From assembly GCA_002221725.1 (NCBI GenBank), contig NJFT01000073.1, positions 108,085-172,084 of the forward strand: a DNA stretch of 64,000 bases, given 5' to 3'. Source of the DNA: Scedosporium boydii (lineage: Eukaryota > Ascomycota > Sordariomycetes > Microascales > Microascaceae). Below, in pieces: positions 36,001 to 47,965 of the stretch. The notes beneath the pieces are model-generated. The model searched no databases. It was given only the letters and a program-made list of their open reading frames with translations, and was not told the DNA's origin. The position numbers and the translations under genes were made by a program. The first letter of the stretch is position 1. Each line of letters opens with the position of its first letter.

Positions 36001-39000
36001 ACGGGCTAATTTTAAAAAAAATTTCTCTCTGATCCTTTGTTGCCGATCGCCTTCAGCCTCCCTTGCCAGGCGGGCAAAAGTTTAGGGCCAAGGAATTTCT
36101 AGAAACGGAGAAATAGGGATTGGCTACCGATCCGTCTCACCTTGTTGGCCCAGCCTCCCTGAACCTGAGCGCAAAGACTTCAAGATCCACTCCCTGACAA
36201 TGCCGTGCCGCAGGGAGGATGGAAAAAATAATGAGGGAGCTACCTGCTACGGATTGGTGATATGAGTGCTCAACCTCGTTGCGTGGGAATGGGCAAACTT
36301 GTTTGATGGATATTGTTGATCTCCGGAAGACGGTGGGAACGAAGGGGCAAGACGGGACGAAAAAGAAATCACGGCAGGCGGGAAAAGAAGGATTGCCGGT
36401 CTTAATTTTCGTCTCGGGAAGGAGTTGGAACTCCAGATTTTGCCGACGCCCCGGATTTGGTGGCATGTTCGTGTCACGGTCCAACCAGGACTGAGCAATG
36501 AAGAGCCCCGAGCATCTGCTTTTGATAAACTTATGGGAGAGCGACGGCGAGCTCCTCGAAGCCCTAGATCTTATATGCCCGTCTACTCCAACCGAGACAC
36601 GATACGAATGATACAGCTCGGGTCATCATGGCCGGATGCGAGCTCTGTGGACCTAATAGACCAGCCGGATCTCGTCGCTCTGGATCGATCCACGTCCCGT
36701 CCACATCCCGTCAACCAAAAGTCTCGCGCATATTAATTATAATTGCGCCCATACTTGGCGAACGGATGATGAAGAAATGTTGTACGCGACCGGTGAGTGC
36801 GCGGACGTCCATCAAATTGGAACCTTGGTTCGGTGAGTTACGAGTAATATTACCAGAAAATTTGCCCTCGTTGAGAAGCAAAAGCCGGCAAGAAGGGTGA
36901 AGCTCGACCCAAAACGGCAGTGTGAGAGCTGTCTCATTGCCCAAAAGGGTGCCAGGATACGACCCCAATATGCGACCCGTTCCTCGGACTCTTGACGTTC
37001 GGTTGGGGCACTTTTCTCTTTCTGGCATTCCCGCTTGCTTGAGTACGACCTGCGAAGTAGTGATACTGTTTCCTGATCTCCAGAAATGCGACGGATAATA
37101 CCCCGTAATTCCAACGCGGAGGAGGTACCCCGGATCATCTATGCGTGGTACATTCTCCCGTTGACTCTTTCTTTTTTTTTTCCTTCTGCCTTTTTTGCTT
37201 CCCGCCTCTCCGTGAATCCTGACGTGTGGAGATCGTTACGCACCGTCCGTCATCGTCGGTCAGACGACTTGGCAATTGGAACGAAGTTGTTATGAGGGAA
37301 TATATTCCTTCATCTTAAATATATTGAGAGATTTTTGGAGAGCTGGGGACGGAAGACAGATACCTGGTAATATACGTGATTTTAGATGGATAATTTGTAT
37401 GATCTTTATTAGCAAGGAATGAGAAAAAGAAAACAAACAACAATCCCGAAATCTACGGGCGAATGTACTCACCGGAGCCATTACACGCATTCCTTGAGCA
37501 CGTATTTTGTGAGTAATGGGCAAAAATGATTGCGAAGCTTGTAACAGTGATGCGGGGACTCGAATTGCGCTTCAGGCCTCATTCACGTAGTTTAGTCCTA
37601 TCCGTTCAAAGTGAGAGAGAGGAAGTGCAGATACTCTTCCCCTTCACATCGCCGGGCGTTCCTCTCCGCCCTGTGGCGAATATCTATTTCTAGGTGTTCT
37701 AGTTTAGTTTCCGCGGGTGTCGGGGGTCCTGATATTCCTCGATGATGGAGTCGGCCGCACCGTCTCTCATACACATTGATATGCTCACTCCCTCCGGCAC
37801 TTTCGTACATGAAGCGCAGATGAAGATGAAGGTATATGCAAGGCATCATGCAGAGAGCACGCCGTGGAGTGAATGTGTAGCGGAAAGGCCAGAACATTCT
37901 TGGCATCGAGAAGCCTGGGCACCGTCACGTTGCAGCCCAAGGAGGGTATAGATAGTTCTAAGTTGACCACAGCTCTTCACTCTTAGGTCCTCGTGTCGAT
38001 ATCTTACTTGCCGATCCATTCCAGAGTGTACTTTTCGAGTCTTGGGTGTATCAAGCGTCCAGAAGGGAAAGTACCTCAGTCAAGAGACCAGAAATATTGG
38101 GAGGTATTGCGTGTGCCCAAACGCGAGCCTAATGCGGTCAACTATATGTATTTTCTTCACTTTGATTCCGTGAACACTGTCCCCCGTCCGGATCTAAGTG
38201 TGCTCTGGTCGTTTGTTGACTGTGCAAGGCTCGTGATTCGGACCTCAGTGTGAAAAAAGATAGGATTAGGAACATCGCAGAACCCGAGTCGTAACTTTGA
38301 CTACTAGAACGGCAGGTCTCTATACAGTTAAACCCCGGAAGGTATGGGAGCGGCCATGTCAATCCGAACTAGGTCAAACGGAAGATGTAGTCTACTTTTT
38401 GCCAGGTAGTTTGCTTAGCTGGAGATGTAGCTAGTCCTGGGCTGAATCTGCTCCTGGAGAACAGGTCCGTTGAGTGTCGGTCCTTGAATCATTGTGAGGG
38501 CCCAGTCTGGCCCAATTCCCAACACAAGAAATTACGAAGGCTCAGCTAGGAAACTCAGCTAGAAGATATCACCACCTTATACGCCAGGACAGAGGGTCTT
38601 CCCGAGCGTATTCGGCGTTGAAAAGCGGCAACTCCGGTGAAGAGTCAAGATATTGCTGTTTGCTGCTACATGTCAGGACTTACTGCTCCTGTACGTGTCG
38701 ATTGCGTGGTTGGCACGGCTTCAGTGGATGCTGTATTTGGTTTTCTAGAGGTGCTAGAAAAGGAGGTTCGAGATATTCTACGGTATTCTTTAACTCGTAG
38801 CCATTTTGCAAATAAAAAGGCCTATGGCGTGGCAAGAGGTGAGTGAATAACCGGGTTCAATTACCGGTAACACGCCAGATCCAAACCGTCGCGCCTATGC
38901 CATTGAAGAGCTTTCTCCTGCTTTTGCACTCGGATCTAATGCTTTGAGCCAGATCCCAAGCATCTCAAGCCTTCATATTCGACATCGATGGTGAGGGCCG

Positions 39001-39858
39001 GGATTCCAACTTCGATCTTTGACTCCGCAATCTAATGAAGTCTTTTAAAAGGAAACCGGTCTAACGAGCAGGCTCTTCATTCTAATTCCGAGGTGCATTC
39101 TCTTCCGAGCTAGAACAGGAGTGATCAAACACCCTTTCCTGATCTCCTCTCGGCATACTGGAGGCCATGGTGTGAAGTATGGGATCGGCCAGCCAGTACG
39201 TAGGCCAACACAAGAAGGTTACAACTTCCCACAGTAAAGAGAGCTACCCAGAAGACACACCGCACAATCAATAATCTACAAGAGGCCCAAGAGGCCCAGT
39301 ATCAAAAAGACTTCTCGAGACATGGATTTTCCTCATGCCCTCAAAGGCAATTTCAGGTTAGATTGGCAATTTTCAAACCTGGAGGATCAGAAGTTTGTAA
39401 CGCAACTTGGAAAATCTTCCTGCCTCGTAATTTAAGCCACTTCTCTATAAGTATGGTGTCACTACTGGGGAGGCGTTGAATCTGATCAACATGAACGATG
39501 TTGAACATGGATCGCTCACTTACACGCGGACGGTGTAGATAGCGCCAAATCATACTGTGAATAAGGCGCTGTTGGCGGCAGTTTGATGACTAAGTCAATT
39601 CAGGGCGTTGAACTGCTGGTGATGATCCTCACTGGGCGGGGTGCTAGCAGCCTCAAGCACCTGCCACACCGAACCCCGCCACGAGACAACCTCAAGCTGT
39701 CTGCCTGCATCCGCCTGCTCGATTTCTGCCAGACACAACAGCGACAAAGCAACTCCAAAAGGGAACGTACTCACTTCAATCCAACCGAGATCTCCCCTCT
39801 CCTCGACCGACAGCCTCCTACCGATCCTACCTTGTTAAGGGGAAGCTCCAAAACAGCC
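33001..39858. other. Gene desert, right part, up to ARPC5
   Basis: 6.9 kb without a recognisable gene. TACGAAGTA words end at 35864; beyond that point the sequence changes character (no further exact copies). A nested hairpin lies at 38825-38877. The last few hundred bases before 39859 are the ARPC5 leader, whose frame stays open upstream of the ATG. Confidence 0.5.
38825..38877. other. Nested inverted repeat (potential stem-loop)
   Basis: TGGCGTG (38825-38831) pairs with CACGCCA (38871-38877). Inside it, ACCGG (38850-38854) pairs with CCGGT (38864-38868) around a 9-base loop. At 53 bases it is too short for a nuclear tRNA despite a B-box-like GGTTCAATTACC. Function unknown. Confidence 0.3.
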
Positions 39859-40621
39859 ATGTCCATCATCCAGCAGCACTCCGAGGCGACGCTCGGCGAC
39901 GCCTGGCGCACAATCAATATCGACGCCCTAGAAGAGGACTCGCCCCTCAACTTCGATACGTCCACATTATCCCCTCCGCAGCCCGAGATCTCGGAAGGTG
40001 ATGTTCGGGGGCTGGCCCAGCAGGTTAGGCAGCTACTTAGGGGTGGTGACGCGGAGGGTGCGCTTAGGGGGTGTTTGGAGTTTCCGGTTTATAATGGCAG
40101 CGACGCCGCAAAGGTAGGTTGTTGATTTTTGGTTCTATCCGCAATGGGGACTCTGAGGGGTGAAGCCTCGAGCTGACTTGATTTTGTTTTTGTCAACAGG
40201 ATGCGCATCTGCAGACCATCACCGAGGTACTCCAGTCGATCAAGGCGAGCGAAATGACCCCGCTACTTAACCGCATCTACGGATCGGAGGGAGGAAGCGA
40301 GCTCCTGGATGTCCTCGTGAAATACTTGTATGACAAAAGCCACACAATTCGAACTGTTCCCTTCGAACTCCGCTAACGTTTGAGTGTCAAAAAAGATACA
40401 AGGGCATGGCTGCCGGATCCGCGGGGCCCGGGCCTAGGAGTCCTACCCGCATCATTCCACAGGCCACCGGTGGATTCAGCCAAGTAGGGTCGAGGCCGGG
40501 CGCGGCGAACGAATCCGTTACTGCTGCGATGAGCGTTCTTCTTAGCTGGCATGAGAAGGCTGTCGAGGTTGCTGGGCTGGGGTCGATTGTGAGGTGTATG
40601 ACTGATTTCAGGAGAGTCTAG
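39859..40621 (+). CDS. arpc5: Arp2/3 complex subunit 5 (ARPC5, p16-Arc)
   Basis: Exons 39859..40113, 40200..40327, 40396..40621 give 202 aa. ARPC5 is the smallest subunit of the Arp2/3 complex, which nucleates branched actin for endocytic patches and hyphal tips. Family signs: a short acidic N-terminal segment (W-R-T-I-N-I-D near residue 15), a middle helical region with A-L-R-G-C-L-E-F-P near residue 72, V-L-V-K-Y-L-Y-K-G-M before a low-complexity Gly/Pro insert, and the C-terminal L-L-S-W-H-E-K-A. It is longer than animal ARPC5 (about 150 aa) because of that insert and an extended N terminus, as in other fungi. The second intron is short (68 bp). It converges on the NDUFAF5-like gene, with 278 bp between stops. 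Confidence 0.93.
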
Positions 40622-40899
40622 ACGGGAGCGGGGATCGAAGCATTTCTTGAGCATACAATGGACGGGGACGGAAAAATGCGGGTTAGCAGAGACTTGGCCA
40701 GGCGTTTTCAATTGATTTCGTAGTACATGTTCAAGTGCAGTTCTTTTGAGGTCGTCATGTCGATGGTTTCTGTTGTGCATGTGCTTTTTATAGGTGGTAT
40801 TGTTACACACAGGCTACGCCCGGGGCGTGGTTTATAAGGACATAAAAACCACGCGGCTTTATACAAGAAGGTATGTTAATCAAATCTCCCGCACCCGGC

Positions 40900-42018
40900 T
40901 TATTTTTGTTCCAAGATGTCCTTGAGGTTGACCTGGCCACTACCCCTTGCCAAAGGCTTTGCTTGATTCTCGCCTTCACGCCATCCGATCATATATATAA
41001 TCCTAAACGTAGCCGGGAGACTGCCGTCCTCGTTTCCGTGAAGCTCGCGGTAGATAGCTTCGCCCGCAAGGAGAACGTCCCTCCCAATAGGGCCCATCTC
41101 CCGACCTAGGATAGCGTTACCCTCACCCATGGCCTGCAGATCCTGCATTAAAGCAAACATGTTGGGGTAGTCGACAATGATGTCATCAACGTCGACGGTC
41201 AACATCTTGAAGCCGGCCTTTTGTAGCAGGCCGCCCACATCTCTGACGTCGGCTAGGGGGGATACATGCGGCGAGATGCCGCCGAGCCTCTCCTGCTCCG
41301 CGAGCTGGAGTGACGTGCGAAGTTCGAATAACGTGTCGCCACCAAGCATCGCGCCCACGAAGGCGCAATCTTTCTTCAAAATGTTGTTGATCTGCGAGAG
41401 AACACCGGGTAGATCATTGATCCAGTGCATGCTGAGCGAACTCAGTACGAGATCAAACGTTTCCGAATCGTAGGGGAGGCTCTCCTCATCGTCGAGGACT
41501 TGACGTGTGATGTTTATCTCTTTGTTGAAGGGCAAGTCGGCGTCACGGTAGAGCATTTTCTCGGAGGAATCCGCGGCGATTAACTCTGTCACTCTTTTCG
41601 CAATGGGATCGGAGATGGGATTGGCCGGGTCGGGGTCGGGGTTCTCCCTCGTGAGGGCCCGGGCAACATTACAGGAATTGGCGCCTAGATCAAGGACCTT
41701 GGGGAACTCCCGTTTGATATCCTATGCAGAAGCTATCATTAGGATTTTTTATGACCCTCGGTGCGAGGCATATGCCATAATCGGACGTACCAGCAGCCTT
41801 TCGCATAGCCTGACGGCGACTTCATCCTTGAGGTAATCTGCCACCCGACTATTTTCTACATCCGACGCAGCGCGCTCCTTCTGAAGCCACTTAGTCCGCC
41901 GATTGAAGACTTGGAACCTAGGCACCCCAGGTGCTTGTGTCGCGAATGCCCGCGTGCAGACAAAAGTACCCAGCCGTAATCTAGTCGCCGGGCGGAAGAA
42001 TCGCAGGGTTTGGCTCAT
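40900..42018 (-). CDS. ndufaf5: Complex I assembly methyltransferase/hydroxylase, NDUFAF5 family (mitochondrial)
   Basis: Two exons on the minus strand, 42018..41791 and 41721..40900, give 349 aa. The N terminus (about 30 residues, Arg-rich with no acidic residue, including C-T-R-A-F-A-T-Q) is a mitochondrial presequence. F-Q-V-F-N-R-R-T-K follows, a family signature near residue 35. The SAM-dependent methyltransferase fold starts with V-L-D-L-G-A-N (about 85-91) and has L-S-S-L-S-M-H-W-I-N-D-L-P near residue 170. NDUFAF5 modifies an arginine of the matrix-arm subunit NDUFS7 during early complex I assembly. The fungal genome is therefore expected to encode complex I; the role here is by homology. 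The C terminus (Gly/Gln/Leu-rich, ending E-Q-K) is unremarkable. Divergent from AP-2 alpha. Confidence 0.93.
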
Positions 42019-43197
42019 GGTGGGCAAGGAGTTGGATTTCAGTGCCACCACATCTGCGTGTGGGTAGGCAGGCTACCTCGAAGTTGCACCTTGTTCTCTG
42101 GAGGGGCAGGCGAATGACGAGGACTCAATTCATAATTGATCTCGAGATTCAATCTTTCTTGGCTGGGTTATTTTTGGGTGATTGGACTTGGAGCTCTTAT
42201 CGATAAGAAACTGGGAACGCACGAAGCAGGAATTGATTAACGTTTAATATGGAGTAAACGGGGCGGAAACAGGGGGGAACTTGCATAACTATTGACGCAC
42301 GGTCCTGCAATTCAAAATGTCAAGAACGATCGAGGTCTGGATGAAGTGGGCTCCTTCGTAAGTTCATAGGGGTCTCTCCACTTCTTCGGTCACGTTTTCT
42401 GGGAACTAGACTCCGACTCCAGACAGACCTACTTGTCCCTTGGATTAGCTTTCCAGACGTGGATTGATGCGGTAGAGAAGTCTGCTGGCGCTCGTGTGCC
42501 GTTTCCCCCGTATATATTGCCACCCCGGCCTGCATTTGCAGTGTATATCAACCCCCCCTTTGTCACTGATCACTCGACCCGACGACACCAGCAACGAGAG
42601 CTAGAGTCGAGACCCGACTGACATACCCACACGACGAATCCCTCCCTCGATCGACGACCGACGGAAGAATCTCGCACCCTTGAGGCGCATACTAGAGAAA
42701 GAATTCAAAATACGTTTGTGTCGACATATTCCGCGACATATTCCCGGCGAATTGCATTGCTTTACTCTGTCTCTTGAGCGAATAGTGACACGCCGGTCCG
42801 GGTGCCCTCTTGGGTTGAATTACATCAAGCTTTGCAGTGACCCCCTATTTCCCGGCATTCCCGACATCGCATCTTCCCAGGAGACGACACCCGCGGCCCC
42901 TCCACGACTTTAAGCGACCGGTACTCCACTCGGCGATCTAATTATTGCGAGCCTGGCCCTATTGACATCCAACCAGTTTATTTCTATCCCGACGTCAGAC
43001 GCTCATGGACTGCTAGTTCGTGCTGGAAAGGGGTGCGTATAAGTGGTGGCCCATCCGGTCTAGGAATTCTATAGAGCTTGGGCATCGCAGGCAGATACGG
43101 CCACTGCGGTACATTTTAGTGTTGCGAAGGGGAAGTTCGAGCTCAGAAGGCGAAGACGATCCGAAGCTCCCCGTCATCGGCCCATCATCCGTACAAC
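42019..43197. other. Divergent promoter region between NDUFAF5 and AP-2 alpha
   Basis: 1.18 kb between two starts facing away from each other. No gene seen; short ORFs only. A pyrimidine/GAC-rich leader precedes AP-2. No TACGAAGTA copy. Confidence 0.5.
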
Positions 43198-46100
43198 ATG
43201 TCTAGCTCAGGGGGCAGTTTTCTGGGCCGTTCGGCCAATAGCAACTCCAACATGCGCGGCCTCGTGCAGTTCATCGCAGATCTGAGGAACGCTAGGGCCC
43301 GCGAGTTGGAGGAGAAGAGAATCAATAAAGAGCTGGCTAATATTCGGTGAGCATGGTCTTTGGTGGATTGTGGTGCGAGTCGCCAGAAGTTGCTCTCTGC
43401 TAACCATGCGGTGTACGTATAGTCAAAAGTTCAAAGGTGACTGTCGACTAACTCTCTGCTCTGTTTGGTATACCGGACTCCCCGAGTGGCCACTAACATG
43501 AACTTGTTCGCCTTGTAGATGGGAACTTGAGCGGGTACCACAAAAAGAAATACGTGTGCAAGGTGTGTATTCTCCGTCCGCCACCGGGATTGCTCGTTAC
43601 TATGGACACGCTGCTGATATTAGGGCAGCTCCTATACATATATATCCTCGGCTGGAACGTCGACTTCGGACATCTCGAAGCAGTGAATCTTATTTCGGCC
43701 AACAAATATTCCGAAAAGCAGATTGGCTACCTTGCCATGACGCTGTTCCTCCACGAGAAGCATGAGCTCCTGCACCTAGTTTTCAACAGCATAAGAAAGG
43801 ACCTCCTTGACAACAATGAGCTGTTCAACTGCCTTGCTCTCCATGCTATTGCCAACGTAGGAGGCCGGGAGATGGGCGAGGCCCTGAGCGGAGAAGTGCA
43901 CAGGCTCTTGATCTCACCGTAAGCAACAAGAACACCCGACTTAGCTCGTAGCAGCGGCTTCGTCTATGTTGCTGAGAGGCTAACCTTCAAACTAGTGCCT
44001 CGAAATCATTTGTGAAAAAGAAGGCCGCTCTCACGCTTCTACGGCTCTACCGCAAACATCCTGATATCGTTCAGCCACAATGGGCGGAACGTATTATATC
44101 ACTGATGGATGACCCGGACATCGGCGTTGCGCTCTCGATCACCTCGCTCGTTATGACGCTAGCCCAGGATAACCTGGACCATTACAAGGGAGCGTACGCT
44201 AAAGCTGCAGCAAGACTGAAGCGCGTTGTCGTAGATGGAGAGTACACTCAAGACTACCTCTACTACAAGGTTCCTTGCCCCTGGCTTCAGATCAAGCTTC
44301 TTCGTTTGCTTCAATACTTCCCTCCGTCCGGTGTGTACTCTCGCATTAATACAACTTATCCAGTGAGTGGTGAAGCGGTCGCTAACAATGGAGCCTGCAG
44401 AGGACACTCATACCCGTACCATGATTCGGGATTCCCTTCAAAAGGTTCTTGATGTGGCTATGGAGCCGACTAAGAACGTACAACAGAACAACGCGCAAAA
44501 CGCTGTCTTGTTTGAGGCTATTAACCTCATCATCCACCTCGACACGGAAGAAACGCTTATGAAGCAGATTTCATCGCGTCTAGGAAAGTTCATCCAGTCG
44601 CGCGAGACCAACATCCGATACCTTGGGTTGGAAGCTATGACCCATTTGGCAGCGCGGGCGGAGAACTTGGATCCGATCAAGCAGCACCAAGAGATAATCC
44701 TTGGCTCTTTGAAGGACAGGGACATCAGTGTCCGGAGAAAGGGACTCGACCTCTTGTACAGCATGTGCGACTTCACCAACGCCAGGGTTATCGTAGGCGA
44801 GCTTCTCCAATATCTTCAGAATGCCGACTTCGCCATCCGGGAGGAGATGGTGCTGAAGATTGCGATTCTGACGGAGAAATACGCCACTGATATCAAGTGG
44901 TACGTGGACATCTCGTTGAGGCTGATCGCTATGGCTGGCGATCACGTTAGCGATGAAGTTTGGCAACGAGTAATCCAAATCGTCACGAATAACGAGGAGC
45001 TCCAAGTCTACGCCGCGCAGCATTCGCTCCAGTACGTCAAGCAGGACCACTGCCACGAGACCTTGGTCAAGATTGGTTCTTATATCCTCGGCGAATTTGG
45101 CCACCTTATTGCCGACCAGCCCAGATGCAGCCCGATCGAGCAGCTCCTTGCTTTGCAGGGGAAGCTCGGCGCGTGCACTTCCAGCACGAGGGTCATGATT
45201 CTCTCTTGCTTCATCAAATTCGTCAACCTGTTCCCCGAAATCAAGCCCCAACTCGTCAACATCTTCCAGATCTACAGCCACGCGATCGATGCCGAGCTTC
45301 AGCAGAGAGCATGCGAATACTTGGCTCTAGCGCATATGCCCACTGACGACCTGCTGCGAACAGTGTGTGATGAGATGCCGCCGTTTCCCGAAAGGCAGTC
45401 TGCCCTGCTCTCGCGTCTTCACCAGAAGCATGCGAATACTAGCGACAGGAGAACCTGGATTGTTGGTGGCAAGTCAGCCAACGCTGACGCTGCCGAAGTT
45501 GGCATGGTTAACAGTGGCGGCCTGAAGCGGAGCTTTAGCTCAGCGGCGATGGTCAAGGCTAATGGCGGAGCAAATGGCGGAGGTGCCAACGGTCACGGAA
45601 GTGGCATAGGGGGAGGGGCAAGTGACCTTGCCGGCCTTGACATGTCCATCATCGGGTCGGCCGAGCCTAAGATGCTCAAGGCGCCCAATCTGGCCAGCGC
45701 GGCTCACTTGTCACCAGGATGGGAGCCTGGCTATAACAGGCTGCTGGTCCGGTCCGACGGTGTCTTGTTCGAGGATGGTCAGATCCAGGTTGGTGTGCGG
45801 TCCGAGTACCGTGGCGAGATGGCGTGTCTTATCCTGTACTTCAGGAACAGGACGCCGGCATTCATGGGCTCGTTCACAACGACACTGGACCTCGATGAGA
45901 GTGAGAAGAAGAACCTCACGTGGGACGTAAAGGGCCTTCCGGAAAGCAATATTTCCCAAGGGGCGCAATCCCAGCAGGTGATCATGTTCGAGGCCAAGAA
46001 CGTGTTCGAGAAGAGCCCGACGATTCGAATCAGCTACCTCGCCGGTGCGCTGCAGGCGCTCACCTTGAAGCTACCCGTGGCCATTCACAAGTTCATGGAC

Positions 46101-46633
46101 CCCGCCGACCTCTCGGCCGACGACTTCTTCAAGCGGTGGAAGCAGATTGGCGGGGCGCCTCGCGAGGCGCAGCAGATTTTTGGGCTTTCTCATAGTAGGG
46201 ATGGAAACCGCGAGCTCACAGAGGGTTTCTTGAGGAGGATCATCGAAGGGTTCCGGTGGAGGATCCTGGAGGGCGTGGATCATAATTCGAAGAATTTTGT
46301 GGGAGCTAGTGTACTGCATACTTCGCAGGGCGGCAAGTTTGGTTGTTTGATGAGGCTGGAGCCGAATTACGGCACTCAGGTGAGTGGCTTCCCCCCCCTT
46401 TCTCTTTATGATACGAATTGCGCGTGTTGCGAATACTAAACTAACACGGGGAATCTTCTTAGATGGTGCGTCTGACTATTCGAGCCACTGATGATACCGT
46501 TCCCGGCATATTACTCAAGTTGATGGAAGAAAGGATAGCCGCTGGCCATTCGAACCAACCGGAGATGAGAGGGCCCCAGGTTCCTACGCGAACTGAGATA
46601 TCAGATGCGTTTAAGAACGTCATGGTAACATAA
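43198..46633 (+). CDS. apl3: AP-2 complex subunit alpha (alpha-adaptin)
   Basis: Seven exons: 43198..43346, 43423..43436, 43519..43562, 43629..43918, 43996..44330, 44401..46379, 46463..46633, giving 993 aa. Alpha-adaptin is a large subunit of the plasma-membrane clathrin adaptor; in filamentous fungi AP-2 acts at hyphal tips. The N-terminal trunk (to about 640) is armadillo/HEAT-like, with the hallmark Y-H-K-K-K-Y-V-C-K-L-L (PIP2-binding lysines) assembled across exons 3-4, and D-F-G-H-L-E-A-V-N-L-I following it. A Gly/Ala/Asn-rich hinge lies near 660-690. The appendage has a beta-sandwich followed by a platform (about 710-993). Exon 2 is only 14 nt, unusually small; its frame and the family sequence both require it. 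It converges on the PLP-protein gene. Confidence 0.96.
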
Positions 46634-47965
46634 GGTGGTTGTTTGGGATGGTGGATGGGAGGGGAGAAGGTGGTATTGAATTGTACACGTCGTTGGACGA
46701 GTCTCTCTTTCTTCTTGCATTTCTATGGGATTGACTCTGCAAAAGTATGTACTTCTTAATTATTGCGGCATGCCAGTCAGAAAACGATATGTTAATACAT
46801 TCATGTAAGTATAAGTGTCGATGAGGGTGTCATCGAGAAGCGCATAGTGACGGAGGGAGGGTGTGAGAATCTGTGAAGGAGCATTATGATACTTGGGATG
46901 TTTAAATACCGACTTCCTAAACTTGTCCCTGAACATGATCCGTCTTCGTTCGGTTCACCCCGTCGTGTGACATGTTCGCGGCGAAGGGAAGCTGGGATGG
47001 CGGAGAAAAGCACTTGTGATGGTCGCCGTTGCCTCGCAGGACGGTTCGACTTGCCTCATGCTCAGAGGCCATTTACGAGTTGAACGGATTGAAGCTTCCA
47101 TCTATCTTCTATGTCTCTACCAGAGGCTTAGGCCATATTCTTAAACATGCTGGTTAGGCTACGCAACGACTCTCTCTTCCTCTCTCTTCCTCTCTCTCCC
47201 TAATCCACATCATTTTCGTTCAGTTGCCGACCAGGGCACCCCAAACCTCTACGCAAACCTCAAGCTACTCTAATCAAACGCCAAGGAACAACTCTATCAT
47301 CACTGCACAATATGATAACCGAGAAGAAATGCAACTACAATGCCTCCAGGCAATCGACTACTTGTCAGTCCAGGGCTGGCTGGGAAAGGGCGCTGGATTC
47401 ACTGCGTACCGCGTGTAAGTTCTCTTTTCATTTATCTATACTACACACTTCAGTGCGACACGTTTTTCGAAGTTCTACCATCCCACGGCGTATTTTCTTC
47501 CCGCCGACTTTGTGCAAAGGTCACATCATCGCGACTGTGTCGTTCGTAATTGTGGTGTACTCTCACTGGCACATTTTCCTTTGCAAAGTGTTATGTTGGG
47601 TTAAAGGACGGAACTTTGGGCCCTGGGAAATAGGCGATGTGTCCATTGTCCTTTATTTAACCATTCATTTGCCAATCATCTTATTCCGGGTCTGGAGGGC
47701 GCTTTTCGGGTGCTGAGGTTACGCCAGTGGGAGGCTTTTTTTTTTTTGTCTTAGTTTGCTCTTACGGACCTTTGCTCACTCCTCCAGCGTGGTGTTAGGT
47801 GCTTGAGAGATTAGGTGGAAACGGGAAACATGGGATCAATCGGTATACGGAAAAGCAGCGGCATGGACTAAGTCGGGATTCGAAGAGGGGGAAAGAACTG
47901 AGCGGAGTGAGCTTCATTATATGTATATTTTTCGAGCATCGCGGAATTCCTATTCTACGGCTAGC
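46634..47965. other. Convergent 3' flanks of AP-2 alpha and the PLP-protein gene
   Basis: 1.3 kb, no gene seen. It contains a (TCTCTCTTCC)-type tandem repeat at 47171-47200. Short ORFs (for example 47312-47716) show no family motifs. Confidence 0.5.
47171..47200. repeat. Pyrimidine tandem repeat, 10-bp unit, 3 copies
   Basis: TCTCTCTTCC twice, then TCTCTCTCCC. A simple-sequence minisatellite in untranslated DNA. Confidence 0.7.

Noticed and set aside
20030..39858. RIP-mutated transposon island
   Set aside because: The stretch is not visibly AT-collapsed or rich in TpA runs, and no transposase, integrase or terminal repeat was recognised.
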